The notes below the pieces were generated by a model. The model did no database searches, was not told the DNA's origin, and saw only the letters and a list, made by a program, of their open reading frames with translations. The translations under genes were made by a program, and so were the position numbers. This document shows, piece after piece, positions 21,949 through 31,882 of a DNA stretch of 64,000 nucleotides. Every line of letters begins with the position of its first letter. The stretch's first letter is position 1. Location: the NCBI RefSeq assembly GCF_000372725.1, contig NW_005200670.1, positions 23,076 through 87,075 of the forward strand, in the 5' to 3' direction. The DNA is from Emiliania huxleyi CCMP1516 (lineage: Eukaryota; Haptophyta; Isochrysidales; Noelaerhabdaceae).

Positions 21949-24900
21949 TTACCCCTCGAGCGCCCCGATCGCCTCCGTCACCGCCCCCACGAGCCGCGAC
22001 GCCTCCCCCTCGCTCCGCGGCCCGTCCCTCCTCCACCTCGCCGCGTCGTGGTGCCTTGCCGCGTTCGCCCAGATGCGCAGCGAGTGCAGCTGGCTCCGCA
22101 GCTCGGTCGGCAAGCCGCACTCGCGGTGCCAAAAGTTGATGCGCTCCTCGAAGCCGTCTGGCGCCGCCGCAGAGCGCGAGGCGTACGCAGCGTCGAGGCG
22201 CGGCATCAGCGTGTTGAAGGCGAGCAGCATGTTGCCCTGGATGCGCGCCTGTGAGTCGCCGCCCGTGCGCATGCCGCGCACCTGCACCGAGAGCGGCGAA
22301 GGCTCGTACCCGGTGGTGCGGGCGGCTGCCGCAGCGGCCTCGTCTCCAGGTGCCGGCGCAGCCTCCTCCACCCCCGCCCCGCCCTGCGCGCCAGGCAGCA
22401 GCGCCCGGAGCGTCGTGAGAGCCACGGGCAGCGTGCAGCGGTTGCGCAAGCTGTCGTGACAGAGACTCTTCTGCCCGTCTCCCGCCTTGGCGAGGTCCTT
22501 GACAGCGCGCGCCGCCGTCTCAGGCCACCCCGCCGCCGCATCTGCGATCTGGGACGCGTCGATGTTGGTCCAGAGTCCGTCAAACTCGTCCTCGCACCGG
22601 TCGGTCAGCTGCACCTCGGACCGGCTGGTGAGGCAGACGAGGAGGGTGATGCCAATGGCGTAGCCGTCCGTCTTGCTCGAGTACTCGCCCCCCTTGGAGA
22701 TGGAGGGGCAGAGGTAGCCAGTGGACATGTAGAGGGCGTTCGAAGGGCAGCGGACAGACGCGTCCGGACGCTGGTCCTTGGCGAAGCCCGTGTCGGCGAG
22801 GACGGCGGTCAGCTTCTCGTCGAGCAAGATGTTGTCCGGCTTGACGTCGCGGTGCACGATGCCCTTTGAGTGGAGGTAGACCAGCGCCTCGGTCGCCTCG
22901 CACGCGACACGCACGCGCTGCTGCCACGTCAGCGGCCTCGGCGGCTCTTCCATGCCCAGCCGCCGGAGCTGCGCAGCGCGGTCGGGTTCTGAGATGCGCA
23001 GCCGCGCCTCGAGCGAGCCGCCGCGCATCAGCGGCGAGAGGAGGCAGAAGCGTAAGGCCGCTCACGTCGCCTCTCTCGTACGTCGCGTCGACCCGCCCGC
23101 CGCTGTCAAGCCACGCCAGCAGCGCCGCCTCCTCGCCTCGCTCAGCCGCTGCCACGACCGCATCGGGGGCTGCCACGACACCGCTCGACGCCCGCTCCGC
23201 CGCCGCCGGCGACAGATTACCGGGATGCACCCGCACGCTCTCGCCGCCGCCCTCAAGCGCCACAGCGTACCGCCCGCCCTCGAAGCTCTGCGCCACGCCC
23301 CGCTGCCCGTTCAGCTCGGGGCGGGAAGAGAGCCCGCCGAGCACGACTCGCTGTCCGAGCAGCAGCGGCGCGTCCACCGCTGCCGCTGCCGCGCCCGAGG
23401 AAGCGCTGCCCGTCCCTGCCCGGCCGTCTGCAGCCGCCGCCGCCTCAGCCAAGACCTTGACGCACTCGACGTGGCCCTTCGCCTTGGCCAGCTGCTGCGC
23501 CGTGCTGCCGCGTACATTGCGCGCCGCCATGTCAGCGCCCGCCCGCAGCAAGCGCCGCACGACGGCGGGGTGGTTGAAGAGGGCGGCGTACATCAGCGCG
23601 GTGCCGCCGTTGCTGCTCTGCAGGTTGACCTCAGCGACGTGCTGCAGCAGCAAGTCGACCAACCGCTCGTGGCCTCCGAGGGCGGCGATCATCAGCGCAG
23701 TCCAGCCCTCGCCATTCTGCAAGTTGATCTCCGCGCCGTGCCGAAACAGCAAGTCGACCACCCGCTCGTGGCCTCTTTCGGCGGCGCACATCAGCGCGGT
23801 GTAGCCAGCGCTGTTCAGCAGGTTGACCTCAGCGCCGTGCCGCAGCAGCAGCTCGACCACCCGCTCGCGGCCTTGGCTGGCGGCGAGCATCAGCGCGGTG
23901 CTGCCGTCGCTGTTCTGCAGGTTGACCGCTGCGCCGTGCTGCAAAAGCAACTCGACCACCCGCTCGTGGCCGTAGCGGGCGGCACCCATCAGCAGCGTGA
24001 GGCCGCTCACCTCGCCTCTCTCGTACGTCGCGTCGGCCCGCCCGCCGCTGTCAAGCCACGCCAGCACCGCCGCCTCCTCGCCTCGCTCAGCCGCTGCCAC
24101 GACCTTGTCGGAGACTGCCACGACACCGCTCGACGCCCGCCCCGCCGCCACCGCTGGAGATGGCGTCTTCGCGACTCTTGATCCAGCCGAGGAAGCGCCG
24201 CCGGAGGAAGCGCCGCCTGCGCCTGCGCCGCCGGCTGCCGCCGCCGTGGGCCGTCCCGCCACCACCTCCTGGACGTGCTTCTTGAAGGCCTCGACGCACT
24301 CGGCCTTGCCGTTCTCCTTGGCCATCTGCTGCGCAGTGCTGCCGCGTACATTGCGCGCCGCCATGTCTGCGCCCGCCCGCAGCAAGCGCCGCACGACGGC
24401 GTGGTGGCCGAAGAAGGCGGCGGTCATCAGCGCGGTGTAGCCGTAGCTGTCCTGCAAGTTGATATCCGCGCCGTGCCACAGCAGCAGCTCGACCACCCGC
24501 TCGTGGCTGTGGTAGGCGGCGCGCATCAGCGCGGACCAGCCGGTGCTGTTCTGCAGGTTGATCTCCGCGCCGTGCCGCAGCAGCAACTCGACCACCCGCT
24601 CGCGGCCTGCGCCGGCGGCGCCCATCAGCAGCGTGACGCCGCTCACGCCGTCTTCTTCGTACGTCGCGTCGACCCGCCCGCCGCCCTCAAGCCACGCCAG
24701 CACCGCCTCCTCCTCGCCTCGCTCAGCCGCTGCCACGACCGCATCGGGGGCTGCCGCGGCACTGCTCGACGCTCGCCCCGCCGCCGCCGGCGACAGATTA
24801 CCCGGCCGCACCCGCACGCTCTCGCCGCCGCCCTCGAGCGCCACAGCGTACCGCCCGCCCTCAAAACTCCGCGCCACGCCCCGCTGCCCGTTCAGCTCGG

Positions 24901-25108
24901 GACGGGAAGAGAGCCCGCCGAGCACAACGCGCTGCCCGAGCAGCGGCGCGTCCACAGCTGCCGCTGCCGCGCCCGAGGAGGCGCCGGCCCCTGCCCGGCC
25001 GTCTGCAGCCGCCGCCGCCTCCGACATGACTTTGACGCACTCGGCGTGGCCCTTCGCCTTGGCCAGCTGCAGCGCCGTCGTGCGCGCTCTGTCGGCGCCC
25101 GCCCGCAC
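21949..25108 (-). pseudogene. Ankyrin array joined to C-lobe of a TKL-like protein kinase; rearranged
   Basis: Reading right to left, 25108-~23060 encodes two tandem copies of a ~315-residue module: a GQRVVLGGLSSRPELNGQRG motif ending SVRVRPGNLSP, then ankyrin repeats (VVELLLRHGAEINLQNS type). Without an intervening kinase N-lobe the sequence then passes, in another frame, into CLLSPLMRGGSLEARLRI, GIVHRDVKPDNILLDEKL and ADTGFAKD (DTG for DFG) on 23040-21949, with a helical C-terminal tail. The glycine loop and catalytic Lys are absent. The left module also starts mid-repeat without an ATG at 25108. So this is a 5'-truncated, fused locus, or a gene with introns I cannot resolve. The junction lies at a shared ACGCTTCTGCCTCCTCTC near 23050. 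Confidence 0.6.
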
Positions 25109-25278
25109 AGTCCGGTGCTGTGCGGGAGGCGGTCGCGGGCACGCTGGGCTCGATCAGCTTTCCCTAGCACGGACAAGCTCGATCAGCATCCTTCACGCCG
25201 TCGGCGCTGGCCGCGCTGCTCCGAGAGCATGCGCCGCTGCACGCGGGTGAATCGCACGTCACGGGTCCGAGAAATTCT

Positions 25279-26352
25279 TTGAGTAGCAACGAGCTCATCC
25301 GGTTGGCGGCAGCCGCGGATGAGCGAGGCGACCTCATCTCGGCGGCGGATCTTCACTTGGATTTACTCGAGCTCACCGGCGACAGCGACACGTACACTAA
25401 ATCAGCCACCGAGCGGTTGCAGAAATTGTATCCAATGGGCGATGCGTCGCGTGTATCGCGCAACCATTCGGACACGTTCCGTACTGCTGTGGAGCAGAGC
25501 GTGGCCGCGGGCAAGGCTGAGGTGCTCTCGGCTTCGCCACCCGTGTATCTCCTGCACGACGTGCTGAGTGCGACCGAGGTTGCGGATCTCCGTGGAGTCG
25601 TCGCGCGCCGGCGCGACTTGTGGGGCGCATCGCACCCGCTCGTGTGCTTCCAGCACGACGCGTTCACGGGACACCCGGGCCTCACTCACGCTTTCGACTG
25701 GATGCGTGGGCGTCCCGGCGCAGGCGGCCGCGGCTGCTTCGCGCAGGCCGCCTCGCGTGCCACCTACGCGCACGTGCCGTGGAGCGAGAGCCTCTTTGTG
25801 TACCGCGGGCAGGAGGCCCTCTTTGACGGCATCAGCCGGCGCGTTCAGGAGATGTCCGGCTTGCACGATACACACGCCTACAGCTGGCAGGCCCTGACTT
25901 ACGAGGCCGGGCGCGACGGCGGTTACGCCGACCACACCGACTGCGAGCACGCGGCCGACTTGCTCGGGCGCGGCGAGCGCATGGCCACGCTGCTCGTGTA
26001 CCTCACGGACGACTTCGACGGCGGCGAGACGGAGTTCCCCAAGCTGGGTTTGAAGGTCAAGCCGCCCGTGGGCTCGGCCCTGCTCTTTTACAACTTCGGG
26101 CCGGGCTGGGGCGGCCGCGCGTGCAGCGCGGAGGCGGCGCACCGCTCGAACCGCGTGACGCGCGGCAGCAAGGTCGTGCTGCAGAGGTGGCACTCGTACC
26201 AAGAGCAGCCGTTCCTCGCCGGCCGGCCCATTCTGTCGCAGCGTGGCCGGCGGCCGTTCCAGCCCGTCGTCTCGTGCGATTATGTGAGCGGCGTGCGCAC
26301 CAACGTCTCGTGCCGGTGGTACAACTCGGACGTGCCGTGGACGACGGCCTAA
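25279..26352 (+). CDS. 2-oxoglutarate/Fe(II)-dependent oxygenase (prolyl 4-hydroxylase-like)
   Basis: The frame runs from 25279 to a stop at 26350-26352. The protein-like N-terminus (ELIRLAAAADERGDLISAAD) precedes the first in-frame ATG at 25435, so the true start is probably in an upstream exon or a non-ATG codon. The double-stranded beta-helix core shows YADHTDCEH (metal-binding HxD, codons at 25933 and 25939), LLVYLTDDFDGGETEFP, VGSALLFYNFG, the distal His in AAHRSNRVTRGSK and VVLQRWHSYQ. The family hydroxylates prolines or other side chains using 2-oxoglutarate, O2 and iron. All metal ligands are present, so activity is plausible. A GAGAAATTCTTTG motif sits at 25270-25281. Confidence 0.75.
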   Translation: MSSNELIRLAAAADERGDLISAADLHLDLLELTGDSDTYTKSATERLQKLYPMGDASRVSRNHSDTFRTAVEQSVAAGKAEVLSASPPVYLLHDVLSATEVADLRGVVARRRDLWGASHPLVCFQHDAFTGHPGLTHAFDWMRGRPGAGGRGCFAQAASRATYAHVPWSESLFVYRGQEALFDGISRRVQEMSGLHDTHAYSWQALTYEAGRDGGYADHTDCEHAADLLGRGERMATLLVYLTDDFDGGETEFPKLGLKVKPPVGSALLFYNFGPGWGGRACSAEAAHRSNRVTRGSKVVLQRWHSYQEQPFLAGRPILSQRGRRPFQPVVSCDYVSGVRTNVSCRWYNSDVPWTTA

Positions 26353-26413
26353 TACTGTTGAAGGATAGTAATAAGGCAGGGTGGTCGGCGAGGGCGCCCG
26401 GAGACACGGATGT
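26352..26413. repeat. Dispersed TACTGTTGAAGGATAGTAAT repeat, copy A
   Basis: TACTGTTGAAGGATAGTAAT, then AAGGCAGGGTGGTCGG and GGGCGCCCGGAGACAC. Near-identical at 52631-52684, and a shorter variant at 58190-58212. Here it starts in the oxygenase stop codon region, so it may act as, or sit in, the 3' UTR. Confidence 0.65.
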
Positions 26414-26504
26414 GTTCATAACCCAAAGCAAGCTTTTACGTATCCACGGCCCCTCAACGCCGACGCGCGACGGAGAGATTGCCCCAAAGTCGCTCGGCCG
26501 TCCG

Positions 26505-26563
26505 CCGGAAAGAATTTTACAACGAAACTCCTTCTCACGACACCGGGTACGGGACTGGCACTG
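26505..26563 (-). promoter_or_regulatory. Copy of the conserved 5' module (minus strand)
   Basis: Minus-strand CAGTGCCAGTCCCGTACCCG, GTGTCGTGAGAAGGAGTTTC, GTTGTAAAATTCTTTCC. The only convincing gene nearby is on the plus strand (ABC1 kinase), so this copy is either a divergent promoter or a transposed repeat. Confidence 0.5.
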
Positions 26564-26761
26564 CAAAGGCGACGGCTTAGAAGCCGTCGCCCTCACAGAT
26601 GATGCCGTCCTCCTAAAAAGAAATCACGCAGCGTGGCTGCAGCCGTCTATCGCCGCCTGCCCCCCCCCCCCCCCACGGCGGCGCGCCAGGCGGCACATTT
26701 GTGCGAGTTGGAACGCAACGACGCGCTCGCGCGTGGGCAGCGGTTCGAACATTCGCTTGTC

Positions 26762-28878
26762 ATGGCTGAACAGCTGGCGGCTAACGAAGTGGCCTCGGTC
26801 AAAGAGAAGCCTCCTCCGCCGCCGCCGCAGTCCTCCGCCGACGGCGCGACGAGAGCGTTTGGGGCCATGGCGCTCTTTACCGCTGCCAAGGCCGCCTACG
26901 ACAAGGTTGACCCGCTCGACGCTGCTGCGCGGGAGGCGCTGCACCAGAAGTACGCGGCCAAGGCGGTGACGCTCGCGCGCAAGCAGGGCGGGGTCTACGT
27001 CAAGGCAGCGCAGCAGATCGCCTCACTCCAGGGAGGTTCGGGCGGCGGCGGCGTGCCACCCGCCTACACGACCGCTCTCGCAGAGCTGACGGACCGCGCG
27101 GCTCCACAAGACCTGCGCCTCTTCGAGGCGATGATTGCGGAGGAGCTGTGCGTGCCCGGCTGGACGGTCGACGCGCCCAGTGGCAGCGGCCTTGCTGCAG
27201 TGCGGTGCCCCGCCATCGCCGCCGCGTCGCTCTCTCAAGTCCACCGCGCGAGCGCGGAGGACGGCAGCGAGCTCGCGCTCAAGCTGCAGTTCCCCTGGCT
27301 GGCCGAGCAGGTGCCGACCGACTTTGCCGTCTTCAAGATGGTTGCCGGGCAGATGCAGCCGGGCGGGTTCGACGTCTCGTGGCTGGTCGACGACCTGCAG
27401 AAGCACGTCCTCTCGGAGCTCGACTTTCTGACGGAGGCGCGGCACGCGGGGGAAGCGGCCGCCGCTCTCGCGCCGCGGGGCGAGTCGGTCCTCGTCCCAG
27501 CGGTGCGAATCGCCACCCGCCGGCTGCTCGCGACGGAATGGGTCGAGGGCTTGCTCCGCGTCGACGACGCCGCCGGCCTGGCCGCGGCGGGGATCTGCCG
27601 CCGCGCCGCCGGCCGGCTGGTGGCGGACGTGCTGCTGGGAGAGATGCCGCTGCGGCACGGCTTGGTGCACGGCGACCCGCACTCTGGCAACGTCTACCTC
27701 CGCCGCCCCGCCGCCGCCTCCGGCATCCCCGAGCAGCTGGTCCTCCTCGACCACGGCCTGTACCACCACCCGCCCGCGCAGCTGCGGCTCGCCGTGTGCA
27801 GGCTGGTGCTCGCCTGCGCGCGGCCGTGGGTCTCGAGCGAGCGGGTGCGCGCCTGCGCCGAGCCGCTAGCAAACGAGCTCTGGCCGCTGCTGCCGCTGCT
27901 CCTCTCGCCCGCCTTTGCGCTCGGCACCGGCCTATCTCTCTCGGACTTGGGCGAGGCGGCGGTGGGTCGGATCCCGCCGTCGGTCGGGTGAGAGACGCCG
28001 AGATGCAGCCGAGATACAGCCGCGACACAGCAGAGGTACAGCTGAGGTGCAGCCGAGGTGCAGCCGAGACACAGCAGAGGTACAGCTGAGGTGCAGCCGA
28101 GGTGCAGCCGAGGTGCAGCCGACACGGCCGAGGTGCGGCCGAGGTACAGCCACAACATTGCGCCGCAATACAGCCTAGAAACAGCCGCCCGCCCCCGGTC
28201 TTGGTGGCGGCGCCATACTGTGAAAGGGAAGCGCGAGACAAGGAAGCTGCGAGTAGGTACGAGGCGGTGTGGCGCGCGCTCGTCGCGATCCACGACGGCG
28301 AGATCTAGCCGAGATCTAGCCGAGATCTAGCCGAGATCTAGCCGAGATCTAGCCGAGATCTAGCCGAGATCTAGCCGAGATCTAGCCGAGATCTAGCCGA
28401 GATCTAGCCGAGATCTAGCCGAGATCTAGCCGAGATCTAGCCGAGATCTAGCCGAGATCTAGCCGAGATCTAGCCGAGATCTAGCGAGGGCGACGAGCAG
28501 AGCCTTTCTCGGCCTGAGGAAGCAGCAGGATCGACTCATCGGCATCCCGTCCGCTATTAACGACTGCTAGGCGACGGGCAGAGCCTGCTCGGCCTGCTCC
28601 ACTCTCTGGGGTATGTGCGCGGCCTCCTCAACTCCTTGGGCACGCCCGAGCGCGAGCGCGTGGCCGCCCTCGCCACGCACGCCGCAGCCGCCCTCGCCGA
28701 GGCGGGCGAGACGGCGCCCTCCCGCCCCCTCGCCCTTCTTCGCGTGCATGCTCTCTTCTGGGTCCTCGCCGCTGCGCGATTCGCCGCCGCCGCCGCGTCG
28801 CTCGCCACCGCCCGCCTCGCCGTCGCGGTCGCCCTCGCCGCCGTCGTCGCCGCCGTCGCGGTCGCCGCCCACGCGTAG
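26762..28878 (+). CDS. ABC1/ADCK (UbiB-type) atypical kinase, three exons
   Basis: Exons 26762-27987, 28257-28297 and 28571-28878 join to 525 codons including the stop, with the frame preserved. ABC1 signatures: a KxGQ-like GGVYVKAAQQIASLQ near residue 79, ASLSQVHRASAEDGSELALK with the ATP-binding Lys, ELDFLTEARHAG, LLATEWVEG, then LVHGDPHSGNVYL and LLDHGLYH (DHG in the DFG place). In plants, yeast and bacteria these support ubiquinone or plastoquinone metabolism in mitochondria or plastids. Intron 1 is GT-AG; intron 2 is GC-AG (GACG|GCGAGA to GCTAG|GCGACG). The C-terminus is hydrophobic (Ala/Val-rich, residues ~490-524), a likely membrane anchor. The frame is open upstream, so an earlier non-ATG or spliced start is possible. 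Confidence 0.85.
28000..28145 (+). repeat. Imperfect tandem repeats in ABC1 intron 1
   Basis: Repeats of CAGCCGAGGTG, CAGCCGAGACACAGCAGAGG and TACAGCTGAGGTG type fill most of intron 1. Confidence 0.8.
28303..28484 (+). repeat. 11-bp tandem repeat GATCTAGCCGA, about 16 copies, in ABC1 intron 2
   Basis: Almost perfect array of AGATCTAGCCG. It is followed at 28489-28515 by a copy of exon-3-like sequence (GGCGACGAGCAGAGCC), and the true exon 3 repeats this as GGCGACGGGCAGAGCC at 28570. Confidence 0.95.
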
Positions 28879-29690
28879 CCGCGACGAGCGCGTGTAGGAG
28901 GGGGCTTTGCGATGTAGGACTAGAACTAGCGCACACTTGCGGGCCAACTCAGCGCGCAAGATTGGGGTCAGAGGCAGCTCAGGTGTTAGGGCGCAGTAGA
29001 GTAGTCATTGCGCTGGCTGGCGAACGCGGTGCCGAGGCAAGTTTCAGGTCTGTGCACCGCAGCAGCTCCAATCAGACACTAAGCTAAGTCAAAAAAACCG
29101 AGCCGATCGGAGGGGTCCCGCGTACGAGCGGCCGCACACACTGAGTAGAAGGATCTGACGTTCTGACCTCGGGGGAGATGTGACCAAGCGCTGGTGCAGC
29201 TGGTAGCGTGGTTTAATCTCACACCGATGGTCTCACAGTGTGCCGGCAGGGCGGAGCAGACGCGCAGGGCGAGACGAGGGAGGGAGCAGGATGTTGCGGA
29301 GATCAGCAGGAGGATGTACGACGAGATTAGGAGCAGCAGGGACCCGAGGACTGGTTGGGTAGTAGTCTAAGTTCTGAGCCTCGAGGCTGAGCGGGTCTAA
29401 GTGTGACTAGTCACGCTGGGGTGCTTACGCGGTCTAAGATCAGCGAGAGCCTCTTACATCGGCTAAGTCGGCCGTGGCACAGCCTGGGGCCAAGAGGCTC
29501 CCACCGTGATCAACGATACGGCGCTAGCCCCCAAATTTTCTTCGCCTGCGGCGGGCGCCTTCTAATCCGGATCGATCCTTCTCATGCTCAGCAATCGCCG
29601 CCTCAGCATCCTCCTCTTCCGATTCTCGTTGCTCTTCTTGAGCGCAATCTTCAAGCCAAACAGTTCTCACAAATAGCCTCAAGCTCAAAC
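28879..29690. other. Intergenic, no recognised gene; partial dispersed repeat at 29200-29250
   Basis: The stretch GCTGGTAGCGTGGTTTAATC to GGTCTCACAGTGTGCCGGCA resembles 12418-12467. Several CTAAG words recur between 29080 and 29470. No gene is supported. Confidence 0.4.
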
Positions 29691-30120
29691 AAACGCATGT
29701 CAAGGAAGCCTGTGTATGCTGGTCCTCTTTGAACGATCCGCGCGTGAGGTAGATCTAGCATAGGGCCTTGTTGGCAGCAGCCAGCTTGTTGCGCTGCTTC
29801 GTTGCGATGAGCTGATTGGGATCGCAGAAGTGCATGCCAAGCACCGCCACGATCTTGAAGCAGAACACATCGCAACCGCATCGTCCGCACTGCCATCGGC
29901 ATGCCGCGCCCGCCGCTTCGCCGCAGCCGCCTTAAGACACGCATAGCGGCAGCACATGGTACGGTGCGCGTACTTGAGCAGGAGTTGCGCGCCGCAAGTA
30001 GCGCACTGGCCCTGGGACAAGGCGATATGGCGTCGTGCGCGGCATACGTTGGTCGGGACGCGTCCAGGTATTTTTCGGGTAAACCTGGACTTTTGCAGGT
30101 ATACCCGGGTTTTACCCGGA
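29690..30120 (-). pseudogene. Cys-rich zinc-finger-like fragments
   Basis: On the minus strand, adjoining frames give CATCGAQLLLKYAHRTMCC, then CRWQCGRCGCDVFCFKIVAV and MHFCDPNQLIATKQRNKLA. The Cys spacing looks like a zinc finger or zinc ribbon. The reading frame is not continuous, so it is a decayed gene or small exons. A DNA-transposon or DNA-binding protein origin is possible but unproven. Confidence 0.3.
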
Positions 30121-30420
30121 TTTGGCCTTGTGCCGTCTAAGTTCATGGCCCCCGACCATACAGCGTCTAAGTCCGAGCCCGGCTCCGTGCGGGGGCTAAG
30201 TTGAGCGCTCGCTCGCTGCAGAGGCTAAGTGTAGAGCGACCCTCTAGCCCTACTACCCAACCATTACCCGAGGGACCATGTGGAAGACACGGCTAGTGCT
30301 AGTCCCCCATCGGGAGGACGACCCCGGCTAGTCGCCGACCACACCCACAAAGAACCCTGCACAAAGACCGCAGGGCGGGGACCTGTTCCTTTTTACCCAT
30401 CTCCTAGTAGAGGTGCCCGT

Positions 30421-30479
30421 TTTATTTATTTATTTATTTAGTGTGCCGGCAGTCGCCGAGCTCAGTGTCGCTCACACAA
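30421..30479. repeat. (TTTA)n followed by 3'-flank repeat copy B
   Basis: TTTATTTATTTATTTATTTA, then GTGTGCCGGCAGTCGCCGAG and CAGTGTCGCTCACACAA as at 12455. It lies about 70 bp beyond the Kelch stop codon. Confidence 0.7.
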
Positions 30480-30547
30480 GCCGCAGCACTCTACACACAC
30501 ACCGTGAGCGTGACGCCTCTTCGAGCCACGGGACGGCCCCGAGCCCT

Positions 30548-31732
30548 CTACAGCAAGCCAAGGAAAGAATGGAATCGCGCCGTCGCCATCGGAGCCACCT
30601 CCTCCCAAGCATTTGTGGCCAGGTCGTACCGCTCTACCGTGTTGCCCTCGTCCGCCTCGTCCGCCTCGTCCGCCTCGTCCGCTTCGTCGCCTCCCACGGC
30701 GTACAGCTTGCCGTTGAGCACCGCCATGGCGTGAGCAGCCCGAGCCGTCCCCATCTGCGCCACCTCCTCCCACGCATTTGTCACGGGATCGTACCGCTCC
30801 ACCGAGCTGAGGCGGCCGCCGTCGCCGTTGTACCCGCCAACAGCGTACAGCTTGCCGTCGAACACCCCCAAGGCGTGTTCCTGCCGCGCCGACGCCATCG
30901 GAGCAACCGCCTCCCACACATCCAGCGCCGGGTCGTACCGCTCCACCGAGCTGAGATGGTCGCCGTAGAACCCACCCACAGCATAAAGCTTGCTGTCGAG
31001 CACCGCCACGGCGGGAGTAAACCGCGCCGTCGCCATCGGCGCCACCGCCTCCCACGCATTCGTCGCCGCGTCGTACCGCTCCACCGAGCTGAGCGTGTCC
31101 AGTCCGGCGTCCAACCCGCCCACCGCATACAGCTTGCCGTCGAGCACCGCCGCGGCGTGAGCCTGCCGCGCCGTCGCCAGCGGCGCCACCGCCTCCCATG
31201 CTCTCGCAACCAGGTCGTACCGCTCCGCCAGGTTGGAACGCTCCACCGCCTCATTCCTGCCGCCCACCGCGTAGAGCTTGCCATCCAGCACCGCCATGGC
31301 GACATACAGTCGTGACGTCGGCATCGGCGACACGGCCTCCCCCTCCCACTCATTCGTTGATGGGTCGTACCGCTCCAGCGAGTTGAGAAACTCGCCATCG
31401 CTGTTGTGGCCACCGATCACGAGCATGCGCGGCCTCTTGCGCTTCTTCAGCGTCTCCTTCCAGCCGCGGCGCCACGCGCGGCACGTCCCCTTGGCGGCGT
31501 GCGCTGTGGTCGGCAGCTGGGCGAGGATGTGCGGGGCGAGGTCCGGCGAGAGGAGGACCTCGGAGAGCACCCACTCGGGCTGCTCCACGACCCGTGCGGC
31601 GTGCTCCTCCGCCACGCGCAGCGCGGCGGCGCTCCAGAGGGGCGCCTGCTCGTCGATGAAGGCGACGAGCTGCTCTGGCGAGAGGCCACACAGGCGGGCG
31701 CCGATGCGGTGGGAGGCCATATGCACACACAT
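30548..31732 (-). CDS. Kelch-repeat protein
   Basis: A 394-residue single-exon protein. Residues ~15-95 are a helical N-terminal region (LSPEQLVAFIDEQAPLWSAA and LPTTAHAAKGTCRAWRRGW) that resembles a degenerate F-box or BACK-like segment. Six Kelch blades follow, each with the GG doublet in LYAVGG and a downstream YD..TN.WE motif. Such proteins usually act as substrate adaptors of cullin-RING ligases or as actin-binding propellers; the first is favoured because of the N-terminal helices. The last blade carries a slipped (DEA)n insertion coded by GTCCGCCTC repeats. The start is 31732 or the ATG at 31720. Confidence 0.85.
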   Translation of the reverse strand: MCVHMASHRIGARLCGLSPEQLVAFIDEQAPLWSAAALRVAEEHAARVVEQPEWVLSEVLLSPDLAPHILAQLPTTAHAAKGTCRAWRRGWKETLKKRKRPRMLVIGGHNSDGEFLNSLERYDPSTNEWEGEAVSPMPTSRLYVAMAVLDGKLYAVGGRNEAVERSNLAERYDLVARAWEAVAPLATARQAHAAAVLDGKLYAVGGLDAGLDTLSSVERYDAATNAWEAVAPMATARFTPAVAVLDSKLYAVGGFYGDHLSSVERYDPALDVWEAVAPMASARQEHALGVFDGKLYAVGGYNGDGGRLSSVERYDPVTNAWEEVAQMGTARAAHAMAVLNGKLYAVGGDEADEADEADEADEGNTVERYDLATNAWEEVAPMATARFHSFLGLL

Positions 31733-31882
31733 ATGCAGACTTTCGCGAAAAAGAAACGGCGGGCGTGATTTTTTTCATACTTTTTGATTAGGGAAGCCTG
31801 GGGTAAAAATGATAAAAAGAAAAACCTGCCGGAAGAGAGCCTGCCGAAAGTAGGTCTGCAGTGCGATCTCTGGAAGCCGGTG

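Noticed and set aside
28303-28484. CRISPR-like regularly spaced repeat
   Set aside because: An 11-mer tandem array with no spacers in a eukaryotic intron; not a CRISPR.
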